Translations under genes and position numbers: made by a program
The notes under the pieces: generated by a model
Seen by the model: only the letters and a program-made list of their open reading frames with translations
What the model was told of the DNA's origin: nothing
Database searches by the model: none
Shown: positions 23,137 through 33,977 of the stretch, in pieces
Position numbering within the stretch: position 1 is the first letter of the stretch
How the letters are laid out: the number at the start of each line of letters is the position of its first letter
From: Bemisia tabaci
Lineage: Eukaryota; Arthropoda; Insecta; Hemiptera; Aleyrodidae
DNA: 64,000 bases
Direction of reading: 5' to 3'
NCBI RefSeq assembly: GCF_918797505.1
Contig: NC_092795.1
Location: forward strand, 56,456,916-56,520,915

Positions 23137-24599
23137 TACATTTTAAAATTCAGGAGGGAGAGGGAAATCGTACTTCCCTACGCCCTTCTCAAATACTGAT
23201 ATTAATCGGTAGTTGGTAGATCCAGTGAAAACAGTGCGTTTATGTGTTATTAATTAATACGAATTACATTGTTAGCCAAGAAAACAAACTATTGGAACTT
23301 TGCGCACTTGAGGCAAGAAAGATGGACAGTCATCCATGTTTTCCTTCGAAAGCCTCCACCGATACGCTTGCCGCCGAATCGGCAATAATTCACCCGTGTT
23401 TTTCCCCCGCAACGGCGGCGCACGCTACATGTTGCACAAGGGCGACATTACCGCATCGCGATTAAGTTCATACGCGCGGAAGGACAGGTTTATTCGTGCG
23501 GAGCCGATTGCCTACCCGTCGCGGCGCTAGATCCGAATAGATGCAACGGAGCGACCGTTCCTTCTGTAAATGACAGTCGTAAATCTACGGAAGGCCCTTG
23601 TGCATCCCCGCCGACCCGTTTATTTATTCATTCATTGTTACTCATTTACTCTTATTTATCCTTTCATTCACTGCTCCGCCGTCTTGTTTACTCATTTACT
23701 CCGACGCTAACTACACTCGTCTCGGCCCGGGCACGGCTTCGGAGAAGTGGCTCCGGCCGCTCGACGAGCCATCAACGTTACATTTCAACATTTCACACAG
23801 TAATTTAAAACGCTCCCCGGCTCTGAAATGCCTGAAACGGAGCGTAAATACATTAAATTATAAAGAGTGGGTGAGCGATCCCTTTCCGTTGGCAGCTTAG
23901 CGAGTACGCTCCTCCAGCCTTTCAGTCCCTGGAAAAGGCTTGGGTAAAATGTTTAAGAGGTCGAGGAGTGTATTCATATCCAGCGTTACCTGAGGCGGCT
24001 TCGATGGGGCCATATTCATATTTTTTCCTGAAATAGCGCCTTAGAGGTCGGCCATAAGTTACACCAGACACTTAAAGGGGAGGGAAAACCCAGAGGTGCC
24101 AAGCGAGTATCGAATCCAACGTGGGCGATGAAAGGCGAAACATTTCCCCTTAACTCTTGGGGACGACCTCCTCTCTTTACTTTAGGGGAGGTAAAATTTA
24201 CCTTGTTATACGGCGGTGAATCTGATGCTAGATATAAATTTCAGGCTCCTTTCCATCCCCAAAATTCCCAAAAGACGTCTTCCATCTCAGCTTCTTTCAG
24301 TTCTAGATGTCTTGAATTATTGTTTTTTCTCAATCTCTGATGTTTCCCTATTTTTCTCTGATTCCCTTTGATTTGAAGGGGGAAACAGAACACTCCGATA
24401 CCTATAGTTTCCTCCAGAATTCAGAGAGAAAAATACTTTGTTTATACTTTCGTTCATAATAATAATTGTTCATAGTTTTATTCAATTATTTGCGAGCGAG
24501 TCAAAGCAGATCGGCAACCTTAAAATATATACTTCATGGGGCGAATCGATAAGAAGTTCCCGATTTTAACACCCAATCCATGACAGCATCCCTGATTTT
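23137..24599. other. Unassigned DNA
   Basis: TTTATTCATTC/ACTCATTTACTC simple-sequence runs lie at 23618-23702. Small overlapping frames only. Confidence 0.4.
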
Positions 24600-24650
24600 C
24601 AAAAAAAAAAATAAATAAAAAAAAAAATAAAAAAAAAATAAAAAAAAAAA
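24600..24650. repeat. A-rich simple sequence downstream of the gene
   Basis: Runs of 8-11 A separated by single T (AAAAAAAAAATAAAAAAAA). Confidence 0.9.
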
Positions 24651-24814
24651 TGCGTTAATTAATGAAACCAAACAGTAGACAGATTTTCTACATTCCGGAC
24701 ACCACACATGTTAATTTCAACACTCATCTTCCAGGCTAAGACCACCGATGGCAAAAATGACACAAGACGAGCATGCAAACCACGGTACGAGAGGCCTAGA
24801 GAAAAAATCCAAGA

Positions 24815-24823
24815 GCGTACCTT
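24815..24823 (-). other. Putative 5' splice site (phase 2)
   Basis: The minus strand reads AAG|GTACGC, with the intron starting at 24820. It matches the AG|GT(A/G) core. Past it, the frame adds only eight residues before a stop. Splicing here therefore explains why an otherwise coding-like frame ends abruptly. Confidence 0.5.
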
Positions 24824-25716
24824 CGACTGGGCGTGCTGATGGCATCCTCGACACGGAGCTCCATGATGCGCGGGGCCGTCTTGCAGGGCTTGACCGCCCA
24901 CTCGGTGACGGGCATCGAGTTGGTGCGCATCCTCTTCCCCTTGTCGGGGCCCTTCTCGTGGGCCTCCTTGCCCGACGGCGACCCGGGGCCCAGGCCGAGG
25001 CCCAGACCCACCTCGGAGGCCCCGCCGCCGATGCCAATACCGAGCCCGCTGCTCCGGGCGCTCCCGGCCAGCTCCGACTCGTCCGAGACGGACTTCTGCG
25101 TCTCGATCGTCCGCTCGCCGTCCTTGGCCCCCTTGGCCACGTCCTCCGGGTTGCTCGTCGACAGGGCCTTGTCGTGGTGGGCGAGCCGCGACTCCGTCTC
25201 GTAGCACGAGTCGGACGAGGTCCGCCGCGACTTCTTGTTCGTCACCGCCTGGAGCCGGGCCGACAGGGAGATCCCCGAGAGCCGGTCCAGCTTCGTCAGG
25301 GACAGCGTCGCCGTGCGGGCGGCTACCCGGATCGGCATCACCATCGGCTTGCTGAACTTGGGCGAGCACGGCTGGCTCTGCACGAGCTTGTCCTTGAAGC
25401 TCTTCGAGGAGTAGGCCTTCGGGTTGATGCCCTTCTCCTGCTGGTTCCGCAGCTGGGTCAGGGCCTGGAGGTAGGGCAGGTTGTTCGGGCACTTCTTCTG
25501 CTTCCGCTCGCGGGAGTTGTGGAACGAGTTCCAGCGCCGGATCGGGTCCAGGAAGAACTTCCGAGTGCGGGAGGGCTCCTGGTCTTGGTCCCCTTTGGAG
25601 CTCTCGCCCTCGGCGTCGTCGGCGGGGGCGTCGTCTTGGAAGGCCTGGTCTTTGAGCGCTTCCAGCTCCTCCAGCTCGTTGAGCCGGTTCAAGAGTTGCT
25701 CCGCGAACTTGTGCAT
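24821..25716 (-). CDS. Coding exon, N-terminal 298 codons of an unrecognised disordered protein
   Basis: This is the best-supported coding sequence in the window. It starts at ATG (25716-25714), with an in-frame TGA upstream at 25743-25741, so the start is well bounded. The open frame runs 306 codons, but codon 299 is split by a donor-like CGAAG|GTACGC. I therefore end the exon at 24821, in phase 2. Residues 1-23 are leucine- and glutamate-rich and could form a short coiled coil. Residues 28-50 are acidic. Residues 51-76 are basic and aromatic (KFFLDPIRRW). Residues 102-170 are Ser/Lys/Arg-rich with proline-directed and basophilic phosphosite-like motifs (CSPK, RRTSSDS). Residues 224-245 are Gly-rich. 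RTNSMP at 264-269 resembles a 14-3-3 mode I site. There is no signal peptide or membrane segment. The frame is GC-rich, so shadow ORFs occur in other frames. I do not recognise the family. Downstream exons should lie at lower coordinates or outside the window. Confidence 0.7.
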
Positions 25717-25733
25717 CGTCCCTTCTTCTTCTC

Positions 25734-25742
25734 GATTACCTC
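25734..25742 (-). other. Putative alternative 5' splice site (phase 2)
   Basis: The minus strand reads GAG|GTAATC, with the intron starting at 25739. It overlaps the stop codon of the 32-codon ORF. Use of this donor would skip the 298-codon exon and leave two bases of a split codon, as the donor at 24821 does. Confidence 0.35.
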
Positions 25743-25834
25743 AACACGTCGTATTTGTTCCGCTTCGCTTTGTTCTTTAAGCGCTTGCGCAGGTGGTAGA
25801 AGAAATTACTCAGCATCGACAGCCGGTGCTTCAT
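25736..25834 (-). CDS. 32-codon basic ORF: alternative first exon or upstream ORF
   Basis: An ATG at 25834-25832 opens a 32-codon frame ending at TAA 25738-25736, only 19 nt before the start of the 298-codon exon. The peptide begins MKHRLSMLSNFFYHLRKRLK and is rich in Lys and Arg with hydrophobic residues between. It looks like protein rather than random UTR. Its stop lies inside the donor-like sequence TTGAG|GTAATC. Splicing after 25740 would remove the stop and leave the frame in phase 2, the same phase as the donor of the next exon. The ORF could be an alternative N-terminal exon, a translated upstream ORF, or the first cistron of a dicistronic message. The sequence alone does not decide between these. 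Confidence 0.4.
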   Translation of the reverse strand: MKHRLSMLSNFFYHLRKRLKNKAKRNKYDVLR

Positions 25835-25893
25835 GTTTCCACTATCCGACCGACCCGCTCATTCAAAAACTAGGGTCCTCACCCATTTTTAGT

Positions 25894-25956
25894 TTATTCG
25901 TTTCCCTTTCCGTGCGAATCGTGGCCTCTCATCGTATGTGTTGTGGTCGGTGACAT
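25894..25956 (-). CDS. 20-codon upstream ORF in the putative 5' leader
   Basis: ATG at 25956-25954 and TAA at 25896-25894 bound a 20-codon frame of polar residues (MSPTTTHTMRGHDSHGKGNE). It lies upstream of the 32-codon ORF on the same strand. If the transcript starts near 25985 this would be the first AUG met by scanning ribosomes. The peptide has no recognisable feature and may be only a leader ORF. Confidence 0.2.
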   Translation of the reverse strand: MSPTTTHTMRGHDSHGKGNE

Positions 25957-25982
25957 GATAATTGATGCGCGAGTTCCATACA

Positions 25983-25988
25983 GACTGA
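25983..25988 (-). promoter_or_regulatory. Candidate initiator or 3' splice acceptor upstream of the leader ORFs
   Basis: The minus strand reads GTGTCTCAGTCTG. TCAGTC matches the arthropod initiator consensus, but the same bases could be an acceptor (pyrimidine-rich, CAG). No TATA box is visible about 30 bp upstream. It marks a plausible 5' edge of the exon that holds the three AUG-initiated frames. Confidence 0.2.
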
Positions 25989-26039
25989 GACACTTTAAAC
26001 GAAAGATGTTACTGCGAGAGTTTGATGCTTGCTTTTTCC

Positions 26040-26343
26040 GTAGCTTTCTTAGTAGGTAATGTGCTATGACTGAGTTTTATCGATGACTAGATTACTTGGG
26101 TGATATGGTAACTTTGATGAATTGCTAGTTCCGTTGAATTTTCTCGACTTTTAATGATTGTTGATGACTTGCGCACTGATCTATAACAAACACGTAGCTT
26201 TCTCGGTAATGTGCTATGATTAAGTTTTATCGATGACTGGATTACTTTGGTGATATGGTAACTTTGATGACTTGCTAGTTCCGTTGAATTTTCTCAGCGT
26301 TTAATGATTGTTGATGACTTGCGCACTGATCTATAACAAACAC
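26040..26343. repeat. Tandem duplication, two units of about 152 bp
   Basis: Units at 26040-26193 and 26194-26343 both start at GTAGCTTTCT and end at AACAAACAC. They differ by a few substitutions and a short indel. The duplication lies just upstream of the coding locus, between it and the GC-rich island, so it would fall in the first intron or the promoter region. Confidence 0.9.
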
Positions 26344-27299
26344 GAAGCGAGACGGTAAGCGCGAGTCATCGGCTGAGCTGTTTTCCGCGAAATTCCAAGC
26401 GTCTGAGAAAACTCCTCGAGGTTGAAAAAAAAAAGGCGGCCGGTGATGTAATAAGGGAGGAGGGATGAAAGGCAGGCCCGAGTTCTTAGAAAGCGATAAA
26501 AAGATAGGAAAACAAGCCTGAAAGGAAGCTATGGTTATTTTCCCACCTTTGTTTAACTTCCTCTTTATTCCGAACGACGAGGCGAAACCTAATTGTACGC
26601 AAATTGAAACCTGTATAGAGTCATTAAAAAGTTTGAATAGCGCGGTGGAAGCTTCCAGCGAGACGGCAGGCAAAATTAGGAACGTAAAATTGGAAAAACT
26701 TGCGGTGCAAAAGGCGCCTAGACCGGGTTACGTCAGCGTTTGATGGGATTCTCTACGGTTGATTAGAGCGAAAGTTATTTCCGGGAACTTTGAAAAACAA
26801 CGCATAGACTGAAATGTCAAAGAAGGGATTTTTTTGCTTCCGTCATCATCCTTAAGGTTTTTTGAGTCTACCTCTTAGTGCGTTGTAAGACATTTCCGGC
26901 GAAACGGGATGAGAGTTCGAGTCATGGAATCCTTTCTCCGAACTTTGACTCGGTGACGCAATCCCTATTCCCGATAAGGCAGATACGCGATCTTTGACTT
27001 CAAACGACTGGATGGGGTTGTAATACGTACTGCTACTACTTTTCGGGGAAGCTAGGCAGGGGAGATCATTGGACTCCTTCCAAAAAGAGGGCACGCCGAT
27101 ACAATCCGAAAAAATAAAAGCCGAGTCGACTCCCTCGAGGAAAGAACGATCCTCTTTCAATTCGGGACCTGTCTCGAGCCTAAGGGTATTTAACGGTCGA
27201 CCGGCGCTTCTGGCGCTCCCCGGACGACGAGGTAAATAAAAATCGGGGACAATTCACAGGAACCCGGGGGAAAATCCTGCAAAATGCTGACGAACTTCC
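26344..27299. other. Upstream flank of the gene, no firm feature
   Basis: No repeat family was recognised here. A minus-strand frame of 102 codons at 26852-27160 is Ser-rich and ends beside a donor-like AGAG|GTAGAC (near 26870). It could be an upstream exon of the same locus, but its composition is not distinctive. A 132-codon minus frame at 26275-26673 overlaps the tandem duplication and is not supported. Confidence 0.25.
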
Positions 27300-28260
27300 C
27301 CAAACGTGATCGAAGAACTCTCATACTCTCTCGGGTCCCCCCTTTCCCTCCCGCCCCCCGGTTGACCCTTCTTCCGCGGGGAGGCAGAGCGAGATAAGCG
27401 CGGGAAAGGATAACAGCTCGGCCGATGACTCACGTCTCGCGACGGTGGTCGTCCCGCACAACGATACAGCACGTCGAAAACACGCGCTCTCACCACGCTC
27501 CTCGTGAAAACACACGTATCGATCGGAGGAGCACTAGACTTAAGATATTCACTCGGCCACGGCACGGCGGCGGTGGGCGAAAAAAAAACACTTACGACCC
27601 CCACTCGAGCACGTCCCCTAATTAAAAACGCACTCCGGGACGAGCGGGAGGGGGAAGTGGGGCAGCACGGGGGGAGCGGGGCGGGGGCGGGAATGTAGGT
27701 TATGCTCGGTGGGGGTTCAACGCCCGGGTCACCCCGAAATCCACCGTCCAACGCACCACCGACACTTGTTGCCCGACGCCGTGGCCGGGTCAAGCGCGGG
27801 TCGCACTTGTTGACACACACACACACTCGGGGGTTTCTTACTCTTGGTCGTGGATCCTGGGTTTCGCGTGTCGCTCGGCGGCGGTAGAGGGCGCTGGCGA
27901 CGGGGATGTGCGCGTCGCTCGCTGCTCGGGGCTCGACTGACGGCCCGCGCGCTCGGCCTGCCCCCGCTCGGCGTCGGCGGCCGCCCGCGCGCACGCTCGC
28001 GGGGTCGAATCCGCGGCGGCGGCGGCGGCGTCGATCTACTCCTACACTCGAAAAACCACCCCTCGCGCCCGCTGGGGGCTCGCTCCCCTCCCCCTCCCGT
28101 TCCCCCTGCCCCCGCCCCCTCCCGCCCCGCCTTCAGACTTTGGCTCATCGTTGCCTCGGTATCTCCGAAACTCGCTCGCTTCCCGTTGACATGTAGCGCA
28201 ACAGATTGAGCGCGGCTCCGGGACTCGGTAGGAGGTGGGGGAGGAAAAAGTGACGGTGGG
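27300..28260. promoter_or_regulatory. GC-rich, CpG-dense island; candidate promoter of the minus-strand gene
   Basis: This kilobase is far richer in G+C and CpG than its surroundings. It contains GGC repeats (28013-28030), C-rich tracts (28081-28135) and a short CA run (27813-27826). It lies 1.5-2.5 kb upstream of the coding exon. ORFs of 190-250 codons on the minus strand and 121 on the plus strand are long only because GC-rich DNA has few stops, and their Arg/Pro/Gly composition shows no domain. A CpG-rich promoter or first non-coding exon is the simplest reading. Confidence 0.4.
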
Positions 28261-28782
28261 GTATTGTTCGACATTCTCGGAGGGCGAAGGATCCTCAAGA
28301 ATCTCAAAAGCTCGATTTGGAAATCACGCGATATTAAACTAAGACTCTCCGTGTTGCGGTATTCTTATTCGTGTTTCGTTGAATCCCCCCAGTCTAATTT
28401 CATGAAAACATTGGAGCGAATCCTCCCTCCACATAATTCCTGCGATTCTTGCATTGCAACTGGGGTGCCGCTATAAACTTAAAATTGCCGCGAGTCCTCA
28501 GGAAAGATTACGTTTTGTAAAAATGGAATGAAGGGAGAAGAAATGGGAGCCCTTGTATTCAGTTTGTTTCCCGAAAATTCGAGCTGTTGAATAGTAACGT
28601 TTAGAGTTGCCGAAACTCGAGGGATTTTCTAAATATCTTTTCGTCATAAACTTCAAATTTTTGGCTAATTTCTGGACCAAAGGCCGAGGAAAATGTCAAA
28701 ATTCTCATCCAAAAGTTAAGAAAAGGACAGATGTAAATAGAAGAAAAAAACCATCGTTAAAAATCATGAGCGTTAGCCCGAG
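28261..28782. other. Unassigned DNA
   Basis: Short frames only, and no repeat recognised. Confidence 0.4.
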
Positions 28783-29090
28783 CGTTAAGCTCAATTCACA
28801 CTATCAAACTTTCCATTCGACTCTTGAGTGCAACTTGTCGAAAGAAAAGTTGGACAGTGTGATACCGACGCGAGAAAACGAAAATTTAACGGAAAATTGA
28901 ACGGGAACTTAAATGTGACGTCACATTCAACTTTTCGTTTAACTTCCTATCCAATCAGCGCCACAAATCGGAGGGAAAGTTAAACGGTGAGTAATTTTAT
29001 CACACTTTTTTCGCGTTCAACTTTCCGTCCAACTTTTCGTCCAATTATGTGGAATGAAAAATTCGATAGTTTGAATTGGGCTTAACGCGG
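28783..29090. mobile_element. Element with imperfect terminal inverted repeats and a palindromic centre
   Basis: GAGCGTTAAGCTCAATTCAC (from 28783) is the inverted match of GTTTGAATTGGGCTTAACGC (to 29089). At the centre, AATGTGACGTCACATT (28912-28927) is a perfect palindrome that contains TGACGTCA. Confidence 0.65.
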
Positions 29091-29642
29091 GGCGTCGGAC
29101 CACGGTTTCCGGTAGATTGGGCAACAGCGCCGCAGCTTCTGCTCCCGGTGCTGCCCGCCTCGTTAAATCATTCATGGCCTCCCAGCGGTGCGGCGGGCGG
29201 GCAACCCCATCAATATTCCACTACGGACACTACACCGAAATTTCCTCGCGGTTTTCCGTCGTCTGCGTAGCTCGTGCATTTGCATGTTTTACCTGGACGT
29301 GACGGCGACGCCGAGCGAGCGACGTTACGGCATCGCGCGGGACCACCCCCCCCCCCCCCCCCCCCCCGCGGATCGCAGGTGCGCTCTTTCCACGGTGACG
29401 TCATCGACGAACGCCCTTATTTTATGGCTCGTTTCACGCCCAGTGGCGCGTCGTCCATGACGCACGGTAATTTCCTCCGTCGAGATGTAGGGAAAATCTT
29501 GTGGAAAGTAGAGATTTTCCGACGTACTGATAGTCGGATAGTTCAATCGGAGGTCAGTATAATTAAAAAGAAAAACACATTGCTTCACTTTCTCCGGACT
29601 CTCCCGGAGGAAGTTGCGACTTCTGGCTAAATGAAATTACAT
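29091..29642. other. Unassigned DNA with a poly-C run
   Basis: There is a 22-base C run at 29346-29367 in GC-rich DNA. Frames crossing it are poly-Pro/Gly artefacts. Confidence 0.5.
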
Positions 29643-29875
29643 AGTTGCCACAGAATTTCGAAAATGAAATTCCCCGACAATTGAAGATGTGACGGATGGA
29701 TAAGAAGGCAAAATTGAAAATAGTTTTCAGGCAAAACTTCTTGTTCAAAATCTCAAAGCAATTAGAGAAAGCAAATGAAGGAGATTCAACAAATTTCCCC
29801 TGACATTTCCCGGTTTTCCCTGACTTTTTAAAATTCCCTGATATTTTCCGGCTTTCCCTGACTATGGCAACCCTG
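29643..29875 (+). mobile_element. F5 element
   Basis: AGTTGCCACAGAATTTCG to GACTATGGCAACCCTG, with two CCCTGACATTTCCCGG-type units. Confidence 0.85.
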
Positions 29876-30026
29876 TATTAAGCTTATGATTAGAGATAGT
29901 ATATTTTTTGTATAGATTTCGAACACAGGACTTGAGAACTATTCTATTTGCGGCTTACGCCTCTCAAAACCGCTGCTAGCGATCGCCGGATCCCAGGCAG
30001 GAAAATTGTTCGAAAAAGCCCACGAC

Positions 30027-30266
30027 GGCACACGGTAGATCAAGTCAATAGAGGAGGTAGGACATGAAAGTTTCGACTAAAACTTCAAATCTTGATGTTT
30101 ATTTCGTCACATTTTGAATTTCAAGGGATGGTTACGGAAGGAGAGTTCACGAGGAAACCAATGGAATCAATTTTAGAACCTCTAAGTTTTTGGAAAACAG
30201 AGTTAAAAGCGTTTAAAGTTTCCAAATTTTGTCGGACCTCTCCTGTTGACTCGATCCACTGTGTGG
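30027..30266 (+). mobile_element. F8 element, uninterrupted
   Basis: GGCACACGGTAGATCAAGTC to GTTGACTCGATCCACTGTG, with GTAGGACATGAAAGTTTCG and GTCGGACCTCTCCTG inside. Confidence 0.85.
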
Positions 30267-31187
30267 CATACTCGTCAGATTTTCCCATTCTTTCACGACC
30301 GAGCGACGTTTTGACTTTAAAGGTAGGTATTATAGGCTCGCTTCGGACGTTGTGAAGTAATCCCTATGGCCGATAGGCAGGTCGTTGCCCTGGAGAGCCC
30401 TTTACCGCGATAAAACAACGAGAGGCACGGGGGGACAGAACTTCAAGTTTACTTTAGATTTCCACAGCCCACGGCGCCGGAGCCGGAGGAAGGAAAGTGG
30501 AGCATTAAGTCAGGGGGAAAGATCGAGATTTCCCTCTTGAATATGCCAAGGGGTTGCAAGATGGGGTGGAATTTAGTCCGCTCTCCTGTTATGGATTTCA
30601 GCGACTTGCGACCATAATCCCGGGGGATTCGCTCAGCAATTAAGGGGGCATTACGGGTCTTTCTATATTATAATGAAATCAATCACGAGGAACTTGGAGC
30701 GAGTTGTTGCATGAAAAGTCAAAACTATAAATCCCCAAACTGAACAAAATACATTCCGCCTTTTCAGAGATTTCATCCTAATTCTACGCATTTTTCATGA
30801 ATTTCCCCGTCGAATGAAATTCCCTGTTTTCCCGGTTCCAAGAATTGGCGATACTGTTTTCAATCTATTTACAAGCATCTGTATTATATGGGTCAGATTT
30901 TGTAATGAGAAATTAAGAGACTCGTATTATGCCTGACTCATTCATAAAATCACTCATCTTGATGACACAGTGTATAGATTGTATTCCTCACATTTAATCA
31001 GGCAAAAGCCAATTTTGACGACTTGCAAGAACCCTCTCTGCAGGGTGACTGTTGGAAGTGCTAGAAAAAGCAGACGAAGAGAAAATGAGGCTTTTCTATT
31101 CGTGGAAGTGCGGATGATGGACGAAAAATGGCAACCCACGAGGAACCCTTGAGTTAGTCCATAAATTTCCCGCTTAGTCTATAATAA
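30267..31187. other. Unassigned DNA
   Basis: A scrap resembling F5 interior (GAAATTCCCTGTTTTCCCGG) lies at 30817-30836. No gene. Confidence 0.4.
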
Positions 31188-31467
31188 CAGAGTTGTCACA
31201 GAATTTAGAAAATAAAACTCCCTGACATCTCCTTGACACATTTTGATAGAATTCCCTGACACTTGAAGATGTGACGGATGGTTAAAAAGGTATAATTGAA
31301 AATAGTTTTCAGACAAAATTTCTTGCTCGAAACCTCAAACTCATTCAAGAAAGCAAATGAAGGTGATTTAAAAAATTTTCCCTGGCATTTTCGTCAATTT
31401 CCCGGTTTTCTCTGAATTTTTAAAATTCCCTGACATTTCCCGAATTTCCGTGATTGTAGCAACCCTG
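31188..31467 (+). mobile_element. F5 element
   Basis: CAGAGTTGTCACAGAATTT to GATTGTAGCAACCCTG, full length. Confidence 0.85.
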
Positions 31468-32180
31468 TAATAACCATTAGGGTCGCTCCATTTTTGCTTT
31501 GTCTTCTTCGTCTATTAATTCCAGGAATCAGGCTGATAGTCGCTAAGAACCCTGCTGTGTCTTCTGTCGGAACAGAGATCTGCGTCAACCCCCTGAGCCC
31601 TTGTTGACAGCCTTAATCTTGCGATTGGGCCACGGACACTCGGCGAGAGGGGGAGGGGAGGAAGGCGAAATGCGAGAAGGAGGTGCAATGAGCGATGAGG
31701 AGTTGAGTTGGACTCCTAATTTATGCATCTGGTGATCCCGGGCCCGGGAGTAACTTGAGCCGTGCACCGTGCACGTCGCCGTTGTGTCAGGATCAAAACA
31801 TTACGTCACCGCTCACGCTTCCTACGTGTGTGCAAGGAGCGCCGAGTACTCACTGCACTTGCTGCACGGCCCAGTGCAGCGCTCATCCGAGACCAGCAGA
31901 AACCCTCCACTGGCCTCCAGGCAGTCTAGGCAACGGCGGATGGAAGCTACGATTTCCGGGGCTTCAGTCCAGGGTGCCATGAAACGTAATAGAGGACGCA
32001 AAAATCGGAAATTTCCATTAAACATTTCATCAAATTTCACGAGGCTGTGAAGTATTTCATGTTTTTCAGGGACTAGAGTATGCAACCTGCACTCCAACAC
32101 ACACAAATAATTTTTACATTTTGCGAAACATGGAAAGGAACCGGTATTTTTCAATATCTTTCAAAATTTCTGATATTTCA
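31468..32180. other. Unassigned DNA
   Basis: Short frames overlap at 31755-32154 on both strands, with Cys/His-containing but unstructured sequence. None is supported. Confidence 0.4.
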
Positions 32181-32411
32181 CAATGGAAAAATAAAACACA
32201 TTGGATCTAAAGTCCAGACTCTTAAAAACATCGACAAGAAAAAATACTCTTGATTCGATCAGATTTAAGCTTAAATCAAGAACCAAGCCTCTTAATTTGA
32301 GCGGATTTCCTTTCGATTTAAGCTGAAATCTGATTGAATCAAGAGTACTTTTCATTGTCAATGTTTTCAAGAGTCTGGACTCTAGATCCAATGGGTTTTT
32401 TTTTTCCAGTG
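32181..32411. mobile_element. F7 hairpin MITE, copy 4
   Basis: CAATGGAAAAATAAAACACA to TTTTTTTTTCCAGTG, flanked by CA/CA. The target reads TGATATTTCA-TGAAATATTTCA once the insert is removed. Confidence 0.9.
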
Positions 32412-33977
32412 CATGAAATATTTCACGCGACTTTCAACATTATGTTTTTCACGAAATGTTGCCATCCGGGCTTCACCACTCATTTTTTAGTGCACTTCAT
32501 ATTTATTTTGACGAAATAGCTAAACAACAGAATGCCTTGAAAATTCACATAAATTCACCTTCAATTATAAATAATTATTTTACAAATGTACACAGGAGAA
32601 TGCTGCTTATTTGCTTGATGTAAAAGAACTTGGAGAGAAAACTAGGCAACACGTGACGTTGTTGAGCTGTCCTGATTAAATCCATCCAATTAAGTACGCT
32701 AAAAAGAGAGGTTTAAAATTGTACCAACGCAACGGTCACAATCCAATTTAATTTTCTACGATGAACTGAAATAACAAATTACCCATGACTGATGTCCAAA
32801 TAAGGTACGATTCAAACAGCTTTGCATACCTGAAACAAAGAAAGAGAAAAAATTATATTAGTAAAAACTATTCAGAACCATTATTCTGAAAACAAGTTTG
32901 CCAGGTTATGCCATAAAATGCGGATAATTCATACGGAGTTAAATAAAGAAGAGTGCTGGGTTAACAGCACTGACAGACATAGACGTCTTTGAACGTAATA
33001 AACATCTGATTTAAGTTGTAGGTAATTTCTCTTTCTTTCCTTTGATAGATTTATGTAAAAAGGAGTTACCCAGCAGCTCGCGGGTTATTTTTTTTAATTT
33101 TAATAATATTATTTTTTTCAGAGGGTGGGGGAGCGGGAGTTATTTATAAGTCTAAAGGTACCTGAGAAGGGAGTAGTGGAGGTGCCTGACACGAAATAAT
33201 GAGGGCTTCAAATTAAGGGGTCAAACTAACCGGCTGAACACCACTGATCCTTATTTAGGAACTTAACGCATTTCAAGCTCGATTTCAGTTATGGAAGTAG
33301 TGTTGAACCCTGGAACTAATATATCTAACCTTGACGACGCCGCATCATCTAGTGGCGATTCATACTTCGATTCATATTTCGCTTGATAAGAACTTGCGCT
33401 TAGCTGCCCCTCCTTTAGCTATTTAGTTCTCCCGAGATCTCCTCAGTCGAAACCCCCCTTGTAATCTTTACAATAAATATGTAATTCGTACCTCAAAAAG
33501 ACTCTAAAATCTTTCCGAAATTCTCATTAAGTAGTTAGGCCTACAATTAATTTTCAAGTTTAGTACACCGAAGAAATCTCAAATAAAAAGGCCTTTAATT
33601 TTCATTTCAGGTGAATGAGGTTTAGTCGAAGGACTGCAATCCCACACTCCTCCGGCCGGGATGTTTGCAAGTGGGCTTTGAAGAAGAAGAAAAAAAGATC
33701 AGCGTCATACAGAGGAAGATTTTTTCAAGTTTGAGCACCTACGAACACGTTGTTACCTAACGCGCACGCGTGTCGCAACTCCGCGAGCGGCTGTTTAACA
33801 TTCAGCCGTCGGTTCACGTGCAAGTTCACTTGAGCGAGTGTCAGGCAACATCATCGCTGAACTCATACCAGCAAAATGTAACATGTAACAGCCTTTGGGC
33901 CGACACTGTCGCTACCTTTGAGCCGCTGGCGGAGACGGAAGGGGGCATCGTCATCCAATCTTTATTCAGTCGTAGAA
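32412..33977. other. Unassigned AT-rich DNA
   Basis: About 1.5 kb without a recognised repeat. An 81-codon plus frame at 33770-34015 is not supported and runs into the F4 element. Confidence 0.4.

Noticed and set aside
24659..25492. 277-codon minus-strand ORF
   Set aside because: It overlaps the 298-codon exon in another frame, is Gln/Gly/Arg/Ala-rich and has no domain. The competing frame has a bounded start and a plausible donor.
24748..25953. 401-codon plus-strand ORF, the longest in the window
   Set aside because: It lies antisense to the better-supported minus-strand exon in GC-rich DNA. Its Leu/Arg/Gly/Val composition is typical of a shadow frame, and no domain is visible.
27254..28307. 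246- and 192-codon minus ORFs and a 121-codon plus ORF
   Set aside because: All lie in a GC-rich block with few stops. They are Arg/Pro/Gly/Ser low-complexity, and frames are open on both strands.
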